Shown: positions 1-4,374 of the stretch, in pieces
Numbering within the stretch: position 1 is the stretch's first letter
Layout: the number at the start of each line of letters is the position of its first letter
Assembly: GCA_005877365.1 (NCBI GenBank)
Contig: VBPP01000222.1
Span: 1 to 5,147, forward strand
DNA from: Nitrososphaerota archaeon
GTDB taxonomy: Archaea > Thermoproteota > Nitrososphaeria > Nitrososphaerales > Gagatemarchaeaceae
DNA length: 5,147 nucleotides
Direction: 5' to 3'
Notes under the pieces: generated by a model
The model's input: the letters and a program-made list of their open reading frames with translations, nothing else
What the model was told of the DNA's origin: nothing
Databases searched by the model: none
Made by a program: the position numbers and the translations under genes

Positions 1-315
1 GAGGACGGGTTTGTCCATTCGTCTTATCCGAGCCACGATGGGGTTGTACTTGCTTCGGAGAACCTCCCCCAGCAGAAGAGGCTTCCCGCTCTCGTACATC
101 ACCCTGCTTGTGTTGAGGTCCTCCCCCACGGAGAAAGCTCTCCCCTCCCCAGTAAGGACAATCGCCCTGGCTTTCGGATTCTTCTCCGCATCCTTGAGAG
201 CTTCATGGAGGTCTGTACCCATCTGCTCATTGAACGCGTTGAGCACGTCGGGACGGTTCAACCTGATCCAGAGGACCGAGTTCTTGACCTCCGCTTTGAC
301 AGCCTTCTCGTCCAT
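1..315 (-). CDS. Enoyl-CoA hydratase/isomerase family protein (crotonase fold), C-terminus outside window
   Basis: The 105 visible residues start at ATG 315-313 and stay open to the left edge. Residues 19-26 read LNRPDVLN, the crotonase N-terminal signature. Residues 53-67 (IVLTGEGRAFSVGED) are the beta-strand and first oxyanion-hole loop, with the usual FSAGxD written here as FSVGED. The segment that would hold the second oxyanion-hole glycines and the catalytic acidic residues lies outside the window, so hydratase, isomerase (PaaG/PaaB type) and other crotonase chemistries cannot be separated. Family members act on CoA thioesters in the cytoplasm, typically hydrating or isomerising enoyl-CoA. 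The start is set by the operon: one base separates it from the TAA (319-317) of the upstream hydratase, so translational coupling is likely. The family call is firm; the substrate is unknown. Confidence 0.9.
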   Translation of the reverse strand, partial: MDEKAVKAEVKNSVLWIRLNRPDVLNAFNEQMGTDLHEALKDAEKNPKARAIVLTGEGRAFSVGEDLNTSRVMYESGKPLLLGEVLRSKYNPIVARIRRMDKPVL

Positions 316-316
316 C

Positions 317-1022
317 TTACTTACCCTTGAACTCGGGCTTCCTCTTCTCTTGGAAAGCCCTCATCCCCTCACTCTTGTCTTCCGAGGCGAAGAGCAGGTA
401 GAAGAGCTCCCTCTCGAAGTCCAACCCGTCGGCGAGGCCAACCTGAAACGCCTTGTTAATCGCCTGCTTCGCGAACTTTGTCGCGAGCGGTGACTTCGAC
501 GCGATCTCCGTGGCGACCTTCTTGGCTTCGGAGAGGAACGCCTCCTTCGGAACGACCCTGCTCACGAGACCAAGGGTCTTGGCCTCCTCCGCCCCTATCA
601 TTCTCCCGGTCAGTATCATCTCCATCGCCTTGTACTTGCCCACGGCTCGGGTGAGTCGCTGCGTCCCTCCTCCTCCGGGGATCACTCCGATGTTTATCTC
701 TGGCTGTCCCAATCTCGTCGTCTCAGACGCAACGAGGACGTCACAGCTCATGGCCAGCTCCAGCCCGCCGCCTAAGACGAAACCACTGAGAGCCCCGACG
801 ACCGGTTTCGGGTACCTTCCCACCGCGTCCCAGAGGGGAAAGAAGTGGCCCGTCTTCGCCATATCAACGGCTGACATCTCGACCATCTCCTTGATGTCCG
901 CCCCCGCCGAGAATGCACTTTCGCTGCCAGCTATGACGACGCATCTGACGCGCGTCCGGCCTGTTCAGCGTGATGACCCCTAGCGCCTGCTCCTTCGACA
1001 CGATGATTGTGTCGTAGTTCAC
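317..1022 (-). pseudogene. Enoyl-CoA hydratase, disrupted by an internal out-of-frame deletion near 950-960
   Basis: Two reading frames together make one crotonase. From GTG 1022-1020 the protein begins MNYDTIIVSKEQALGVITLN and continues RP, the family N-terminus. From about 955 another frame continues with RVRCVVIAGSESAFSAGADI and stays open to TAA 319-317. Catalytic features remain: FSAGAD (first oxyanion-hole loop), GGGLELAMSCD and GQPEINIGVIPGGGGTQRL. The two glutamates in the latter motifs are 20 residues apart, as in mitochondrial enoyl-CoA hydratase. Between LNRP and VRCVVIAG the family, including the neighbouring paralogue, has about 26 residues; only about two are left here. Restoring about 24 codons gives about 259 residues, the normal length. 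The first in-frame ATG after the break (886) would miss FSAGAD, so a re-initiated product should be inactive. An assembly error could give the same picture. It sits one base upstream of the next hydratase. A TATA-like box 27 bases before the GTG supports this start. Confidence 0.82.
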
Positions 1023-1045
1023 AACTTCGGGCCTCGCGGCTGGAC

Positions 1046-1053
1046 GTAAAAAC
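1046..1053 (-). promoter_or_regulatory. TATA-like box for the disrupted enoyl-CoA hydratase operon
   Basis: On the minus strand the site reads GGTTTTTAC and is centred about 27 bases upstream of the GTG at 1022. That is archaeal TATA-to-start spacing and implies an essentially leaderless mRNA. No Shine-Dalgarno motif lies before the GTG. It is inferred from position and A/T content only. Confidence 0.45.
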
Positions 1054-1073
1054 CTACTCTCGCAACCGCGAGG

Positions 1074-1080
1074 TTAAAAG
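1074..1080 (+). promoter_or_regulatory. TATA-like box for the 4HBT thioesterase
   Basis: TTAAAAG stands in GC-rich sequence about 31 bases (centre) before the TTG start at 1108. That predicts a transcript with only a few leader bases. The same TTAAAAG string lies before the tRNA-Ser gene at 3310, which strengthens it as this organism's TATA form. Confidence 0.5.
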
Positions 1081-1107
1081 GTCCAACGATTCGAGCCCCG
1101 ACGAAAA

Positions 1108-1512
1108 TTGCGGCCAGAGCATGAAATCAAGCTCAGGGTTCGGTACGAAGAGACCGACACGATGCAGGTCGTCTACTACGCAAAATACTTCGTCTGGTTT
1201 GAGGTGGGAAGAATGGAGCTGTTTCGCAATCTTGGGCTGGAGTACAGACGCTGGGAGGAGAGGGGCCTAAGGATCCCCGTCGTGGAGGCTAAAGCGACAT
1301 ACCACGCTTCCGCGAAATTCGACGACGAAATTCTCGTGAAGACGCGAATCGCTAAGGTTGGAAACACGAGTCTTCGGTTTGAAAACGAGGTCTACAGACT
1401 TCCGGGGAAGACCCTGCTCTGCGACGGGTACACCATTCATGTCCTGGTCAACAGCCGAGGCAAGCCTGTCGAATTTCCGAGGGAGATCGCGAAAAAGCTC
1501 AGCCCTTCCTAG
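1108..1512 (+). CDS. Acyl-CoA thioesterase, 4HBT/YbgC-type hot-dog fold
   Basis: This 134-residue protein has the normal length for a single hot-dog domain. Near the N-terminus RVRYEETDTMQVVYYAKYF is followed by VWFEVGR, the 4-hydroxybenzoyl-CoA thioesterase/YbgC signature. D17 is in the place of the catalytic aspartate, and the tyrosine-rich stretch with the helix after it forms the core helix of the fold. The family hydrolyses acyl-CoA thioesters to free acid and CoA in the cytoplasm; which acyl group is used here cannot be read from sequence. The TTG start is chosen because the conserved domain begins within ten residues of it and a TATA-like box lies at the spacing expected for a nearly leaderless transcript. 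The gene is divergent from the hydratase operon. Its last 14 bases overlap the convergent dehydrogenase gene. A role in releasing CoA from products of the neighbouring acyl-CoA pathway is inferred. Confidence 0.88.
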   Translation: MRPEHEIKLRVRYEETDTMQVVYYAKYFVWFEVGRMELFRNLGLEYRRWEERGLRIPVVEAKATYHASAKFDDEILVKTRIAKVGNTSLRFENEVYRLPGKTLLCDGYTIHVLVNSRGKPVEFPREIAKKLSPS

Positions 1513-2377
1513 GGCCCTCTCCACTCCAATCGTAGAAGCCCTTTCCAGACTTTCTGCCGAGCAACCCAGCCCGGACCATCTCTCTCAAGAGGGGCGGAGG
1601 GCGATACTTGCTATCCTGAAATTCATTGATGAATACTTGTGTGATGTTCAGAGTCGTATCGAGACCCACGTAGTCGAGTAACCTGAGCGGACCCATCGGC
1701 CAGTTTAGCCCGAGCTTCAGAGCCTTATCGATGTCTTCGGGGTCCGCAACCTCCTCCTGAACTAGGAAGACGGCTTCGTTGAGGGCAGGCACGAGTATCC
1801 TGTTCACGATGAAGCCCGGCGAGTCTTTCCTGCAAAGCACCGTCTCCTTCCCCATCTTCTTTGACGCCTCCTTCACGAATAGGACGGTCTCCTCCGAGGT
1901 CCTCCTCCCCTTGATGATTTCAACGAGGGGCATCAACTGCGGCGGGTTGAAGAAGTGCATCCCACACACATTCTCAGGGTGCTTTGTCGCGCCTCCGAGA
2001 AGCGTAATGCTGATCGACGAGGTGTTCGAGGCAAAGACGGCATCTCCTTCGATGAGCTCCGACACATTCTTGAAAAGGTCGAGCTTCAGCTTCGGGTCCT
2101 CTGACGCTGCCTCGATGATTAGGTCACTCCCACTCACGGCCTCCTTCAGGTTCAGCGTGGGATGTATCTTCGCGAAGACAGCATCCGCCTGTTTCTGGGT
2201 CAAAGTCCCCTTCGCGACGAACTTCGCGAGGCTACCCTTGACCATGCTCAGGCCTCTGTCGAGGAACTCCTGCTTCACATCGAGCAACGACACCTCGTAC
2301 CCTCCGACCTGCGCTGCCACCTGGGCTATGCCGTGTCCCATCAGCCCGGCTCCCAAAACCGTGACCTTCGAGTTCAT
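1499..2377 (-). CDS. 3-hydroxyacyl-CoA dehydrogenase (HAD; PaaH/Hbd type)
   Basis: This 292-residue protein has the standard length of the stand-alone enzyme. It oxidises (S)-3-hydroxyacyl-CoA to 3-oxoacyl-CoA with NAD(P)+, the third step of beta-oxidation, in the cytoplasm. Residues 5-20 form the Rossmann NAD-binding start with GAGLMG at 9-14. Residues 117-121 are SNTSS, with S120 as the likely active-site serine. H141 in HFFNP and E153 form the catalytic pair with the expected 12-residue spacing, and N192 lies in SPGFIVNR. The C-terminal dimerisation domain ends with GRKSGKGFYDW. All key residues are present, so it looks functional. The start is ATG 2377-2375; a TATA-like box centred about 27 bases upstream indicates a leaderless mRNA. 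Only 33 bases separate it from the upstream GNAT gene, but the promoter argues for independent transcription. Substrate may be fatty acyl, hydroxybutyryl or 3-hydroxyadipyl-CoA; the sequence does not decide. Confidence 0.95.
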   Translation of the reverse strand: MNSKVTVLGAGLMGHGIAQVAAQVGGYEVSLLDVKQEFLDRGLSMVKGSLAKFVAKGTLTQKQADAVFAKIHPTLNLKEAVSGSDLIIEAASEDPKLKLDLFKNVSELIEGDAVFASNTSSISITLLGGATKHPENVCGMHFFNPPQLMPLVEIIKGRRTSEETVLFVKEASKKMGKETVLCRKDSPGFIVNRILVPALNEAVFLVQEEVADPEDIDKALKLGLNWPMGPLRLLDYVGLDTTLNITQVFINEFQDSKYRPPPLLREMVRAGLLGRKSGKGFYDWSGEGPRKG

Positions 2378-2401
2378 GGATTCGAGCTCGCAGCCAACGT
2401 G

Positions 2402-2407
2402 TATTAA
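2402..2407 (-). promoter_or_regulatory. TATA-like box for the 3-hydroxyacyl-CoA dehydrogenase
   Basis: On the minus strand TTAATA is centred about 27 bases upstream of the ATG at 2377, inside the 33-base gap after the GNAT gene. The spacing predicts transcription beginning at or next to the A of the ATG. No Shine-Dalgarno motif is visible, which fits a leaderless message. Confidence 0.5.
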
Positions 2408-2410
2408 CTG

Positions 2411-3274
2411 TTAGTCGAGACGCCGCTCGAAGACGACCATCTGGAAATACTTCTTGAGACCGAGCTCCTTCAAGCTCTTCGACAGTCTCGACCCCTTCGG
2501 CAGGAAGACGAAGTTTTCGTCTCTCTTGGGCCTAGAGCTTCGGAAGAGGTGAGAAACGATCTTCTTGCAGAGCGCTGGTTCTCCACAGAGGAAAGACATC
2601 TGTAGCCATACCTCCTCTCCCTCCCTCGCCGGACCACAGACTGCGACTGCGCTGTTTCCCACTTCATCCCTTGCCGAAAAGACGTATCTCTTCGCGATAA
2701 GCTCCGAAAGCGACTCTCTGTCGAGCGCCCGAGTTACGAATGCATCCCAGTAGACACCTTTGCCAGCCCGGTACTCTTCTGAGCCGCGGATCATCCTCAG
2801 CGCTTTGCTGAGGTCTGACGGAGAGAGTCTGTCGACTCCTCCCCCGCGAAGGAGTCTCGACTTGGTCCTCGCTCTGAAGACGTCGAACCTGGCGACTTCT
2901 GAGAATCCCATCTTCGCGACTTGTCTGTGCGCCGCTGTGTTTCTAGAACTGCTCGCCAGCCTGAAGGAGGAGACCCCCAGCTCGGAGGCATACTCCATCG
3001 ACTTCTCGCCGAGGAGTGACGCCAGCCCCTTCCCCCTGAAGTCGGGGTGGATTCTCACCCCTTCGAGCCAGCCAGTGCCGTCCTTGAGAAGTCGCACCCG
3101 ATTCATTCCGACCAGCTTCCCGTCAACTTCGACGACGAACATCTTTCCACCCTTGTCGCGCAACCACTCATCCCAGACGCTCGGGACGTAGTCGTGGCCG
3201 CCCCACGTCTTCGTGACGAAGTCCATCAGTGGTTTCTTGTCCGATGGCTTCGCCTCTCTAACGATTACCGTCAT
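2411..3274 (-). CDS. GNAT-family N-acetyltransferase with C-terminal extension
   Basis: The protein has 287 residues, and its first half is a GNAT acetyltransferase domain. Residues 44-60 are the central strands. VRIHPDFRGKGLA at 73-85 is motif A, and R80-G81-K82-G83-L84-A85 matches the R/QxxGxG/A loop that binds the acetyl-CoA pyrophosphate. N112 to F124 (NTAAHRQVAKMGF) is the usual motif-B ending. Residues from about 140 on form an extra region of about 145 residues that I do not recognise. It has no membrane segments or obvious metal ligands, and may be a degenerate second GNAT-like half. GNAT enzymes transfer acetyl from acetyl-CoA to an amine; the acceptor here is unknown. The N-terminal stretch with WGGHDYVPSVWDEWL may shape the acceptor site. 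ATG 3274-3272 is followed at once by domain sequence. The gene is divergent from tRNA-Ser and probably shares its TATA element. Nothing ties it functionally to the acyl-CoA genes. Confidence 0.87.
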   Translation of the reverse strand: MTVIVREAKPSDKKPLMDFVTKTWGGHDYVPSVWDEWLRDKGGKMFVVEVDGKLVGMNRVRLLKDGTGWLEGVRIHPDFRGKGLASLLGEKSMEYASELGVSSFRLASSSRNTAAHRQVAKMGFSEVARFDVFRARTKSRLLRGGGVDRLSPSDLSKALRMIRGSEEYRAGKGVYWDAFVTRALDRESLSELIAKRYVFSARDEVGNSAVAVCGPAREGEEVWLQMSFLCGEPALCKKIVSHLFRSSRPKRDENFVFLPKGSRLSKSLKELGLKKYFQMVVFERRLD

Positions 3275-3309
3275 CTGCTGGAACAGTACGCGGTCTCGCT
3301 CGCCAACGG

Positions 3310-3316
3310 TTAAAAG
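3310..3316. promoter_or_regulatory. Shared TATA-like element between GNAT gene (-) and tRNA-Ser (+)
   Basis: TTAAAAG on the plus strand is centred 26 bases before the tRNA 5' end (3339), the exact archaeal TATA spacing if transcription starts at the mature 5' end. The minus-strand reading CTTTTAA is the only comparable A/T box before the GNAT ATG at 3274; it would put that start site near 3287 with a leader of about 13 bases. Use in both directions is inferred. Use for the tRNA is the stronger of the two. Confidence 0.5.
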
Positions 3317-3322
3317 TAATCT

Positions 3323-3338
3323 GAATCATCCGAATCAT
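3323..3338 (+). repeat. Direct repeat GAATCAT x2 between TATA box and tRNA
   Basis: GAATCAT occurs at 3323-3329 and 3332-3338, a 9-base period, and ends at the base before the tRNA. It could be an operator or part of the initiation region, or chance; only two short copies exist. Confidence 0.35.
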
Positions 3339-3375
3339 GCCGGGGTGGCAGAGTGGTTATTGCGCGGGCCTTGAG

Positions 3376-3387
3376 CAGCCCAAAGAA
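3376..3387 (+). other. tRNA-Ser intron 1: 12 bases, canonical position 37/38
   Basis: Excision leaves a seven-base anticodon loop CTTGAGA. The splice motif is a relaxed BHB. The anticodon stem is the outer helix, and CTTG (3370-3373) faces AAAG (3382-3385) with three pairs and one G-A mismatch. The bulges would be AGC and AAA. The intron is too short for an inner helix. Exact cut sites are inferred from the loop they restore. Confidence 0.75.
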
Positions 3388-3421
3388 AGCCCGTGACCCT
3401 CACGGGTCGCGTGGGTTCGAA

Positions 3422-3470
3422 TCCCGCGGTAAAAACTGACCCTGTTAGACGGGTCTGCCGCGGGCGAAAC
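3422..3470 (+). other. tRNA-Ser intron 2: 49 bases, non-canonical position 59/60 in the T loop
   Basis: The junction forms a strict BHB motif. The outer helix is the T stem GTGGG (3411-3415)/CCTAC (3472-3476). The four-pair central helix is TTCG (3416-3419)/CGAA (3465-3468). The two three-base bulges are AAT (3420-3422) and ACT (3469-3471). The inner helix is CCCGCGG (3423-3429)/CCGCGGG (3458-3464). Cutting each bulge after its second base joins TTCGAA to T and restores the standard T loop. The intron also holds an inner hairpin GACCC (3438-3442)/GGGTC (3451-3455). Confidence 0.88.
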
Positions 3471-3528
3471 TCCTACCCCCGGCGCCTTTCACGTAGCCAA
3501 GGCTGTGCGTACAGCTTAACGAGAAGAG

Positions 3529-3559
3529 GGCGGGGTGGGATTGTAATTCCCGTTCCGCC
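3529..3559 (+). other. Intergenic hairpin with acceptor/T-arm minihelix geometry
   Basis: GGCGGGGTGGGA (3529-3540) pairs along all 12 positions with TCCCGTTCCGCC (3548-3559) as RNA, using three G-U pairs, around the seven-base loop TTGTAAT (3541-3547). Twelve pairs and a seven-base loop equal a stacked tRNA acceptor stem plus T arm. A3560 sits where a discriminator base would. It lies 44 bases after tRNA-Ser and 71 before the next gene. I found no D or anticodon arms to make a full tRNA. It may be a tRNA remnant, a processing element or chance. Confidence 0.4.
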
Positions 3560-3617
3560 AAGACTCGGTTACGGCGTCTCAACAAGTGAAAGCTTATTCC
3601 GAGTTGTCACTTCGAAC

Positions 3618-3626
3618 GGGGAGGAG
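3618..3626 (+). promoter_or_regulatory. Strong Shine-Dalgarno site for the PaaI-like thioesterase
   Basis: GGGGAGGAG ends four bases before ATG 3631; its GGAGG core (3620-3624) leaves six bases. It fixes the start at 3631 rather than an in-frame GTG at 3586. Other genes in the window appear leaderless, so this mRNA has a real leader, either from its own promoter or from read-through of the tRNA. A weak A/T box (GCTTATTCC, 3592-3600) lies too close upstream to settle which. Confidence 0.7.
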
Positions 3627-3630
3627 AATC

Positions 3631-4092
3631 ATGAAGAGTCTCCAGGAGATGTACGCGCCCAACAGCTTCTGCTTCGGCTGCGGGCCCAAGAACTCAAAGG
3701 GTCTGAGAATAAGGAGCTTCGCCGTCGGTGACGAGGTAGTCGCGGAGTGGAAGTCAGAGCCTCAACATGTCGCCTTCGCAGGATTCGTGAACGGCGGAAT
3801 CCTATCGACCCTCCTCGACTGCCACGGAAACTGGACCGCCGCTTATACTCTCATGAGGAAGAGTGGAATGGATTCTCCACCCGGAACCGTAACCTCGGCG
3901 TACGAAGTGAAGTTTCTTCGCCCTACCCCCATCTCGAAGACCATGCATATTCGGGCACGCGCGACCTCCACAGAGGGTTATCGCGTGACCGTCGAGGGGC
4001 TCATCGATGTCGGGGGCAAAATGACAGCCAGTATGAAGGGAACCTTCGTAGCCGTGAAGAGAGGACATCCGGCCTTCCACCGCTGGGAGTGA
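3631..4092 (+). CDS. PaaI-like hot-dog acyl-CoA thioesterase
   Basis: This 153-residue protein is a PaaI/THEM4-like hot-dog thioesterase that cleaves acyl-CoA to free acid and CoA. Residues 13-26 (FCFGCGPKNSKGLR) carry the N-terminal CxxC-G motif of the subfamily (C14, C17). Residues 51-68 read GFVNGGILSTLLDCHGNW, the core helix with the Gly-Gly turn at 55-56 and D63, the acidic residue usually taken as catalytic. Where PaaI proper has HGG this protein has NGG (N54). I believe this is a subfamily trait rather than a lesion, but could not check. Residues 90-140 form the remaining strands, with KFLRPTPI as the expected strand start. There are no signal or membrane segments. A Shine-Dalgarno site sets the start. 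It is not operonic with another protein gene in view and lies downstream of tRNA-Ser. Release of CoA from stalled intermediates of acyl-CoA or aromatic degradation is inferred. Confidence 0.88.
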   Translation: MKSLQEMYAPNSFCFGCGPKNSKGLRIRSFAVGDEVVAEWKSEPQHVAFAGFVNGGILSTLLDCHGNWTAAYTLMRKSGMDSPPGTVTSAYEVKFLRPTPISKTMHIRARATSTEGYRVTVEGLIDVGGKMTASMKGTFVAVKRGHPAFHRWE

Positions 4093-4374
4093 CGTCTCTC
4101 GTCGACCTGTCACGGACGAGTCGCCTCCGCGAGCCTCGGCACACAAGAAGGGAAGCAAGAAGACTCGCGAGCGTGATTGCGCCGAGGAGCTGCGGTGCCA
4201 TATTCTATGGAGAGGACGAGAGTCCTCCGACGACGAGCGGCCGATCTGAATGTCCTGAAATCCGGTTGGGTGTGCGATTGCCACATCAAGGAGGAGCAGG
4301 GAGACGAGGGCTCCACAACACCAGCGCCCTTCCCCTCTCGGACCCGTTCTCCAAGCCCGGGTGATGACCTGCGA
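4093..4374. other. Intergenic stretch without a supported gene
   Basis: This 282-base gap lies between the convergent thioesterase and moaB genes. Open frames cross it on both strands but match no family I know and have no convincing start signals. One plus-strand frame from ATG 4207 runs far into antisense moaB. Visible structure: CCATA-TTC-TATGG (4198-4210), then GAGGAC-GAGA-GTCCTC (4212-4227), a six-pair hairpin with a GNRA tetraloop. Two longer-range inverted repeats, 4117-4122/4162-4167 and 4134-4140/4181-4187, interleave. No poly-T terminator stands out. Confidence 0.6.

Larger units (their letters stand above)
3339..3484 (+). tRNA. tRNA-Ser(UGA) with two introns (37/38 and 59/60)
   Basis: The mature tRNA has 85 bases and reads UCA/UCN serine codons. 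The acceptor stem pairs GCCGGGG (3339-3345) with CCCCGGC (3477-3483) perfectly. The discriminator is G3484, as expected for serine, and the next bases are CCT, so CCA is added post-transcriptionally. The D stem is GCA/TGC (3348-3350/3361-3363), and G18-G19 are in the loop. The anticodon stem is CGGGC (3365-3369)/GCCCG (3389-3393). Removing 3376-3387 gives loop CTTGAGA with anticodon TGA at 3372-3374, a loop I recall from archaeal tRNA-Ser. The long variable arm GACCC-TCAC-GGGTC (3395-3408) is class II, as in serine tRNAs. The T stem is GTGGG (3411-3415)/CCTAC (3472-3476), and removing 3422-3470 restores the loop TTCGAAT. Leucine is less likely because of anticodon and discriminator. A TATA element lies 26 bases upstream. 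Confidence 0.93.

Noticed and set aside
453..983. Long plus-strand frame opposite the enoyl-CoA hydratase.
   Set aside because: The minus strand carries crotonase motifs; the plus frame is the expected GC-rich shadow.
3366..3381. An intron-free anticodon arm GGGC-CTTGAGCA-GCCC.
   Set aside because: It leaves an eight-base loop, a four-pair stem and an overlong variable region; removing 12 bases gives a five-pair stem and a standard loop.
3485..3600. A second complete tRNA downstream of tRNA-Ser, suggested by GGGATTGTAATTCCC (anticodon GTA or T-loop-like).
   Set aside because: No acceptor, D and T arms can be assembled around it in order; only the isolated hairpin is supported.
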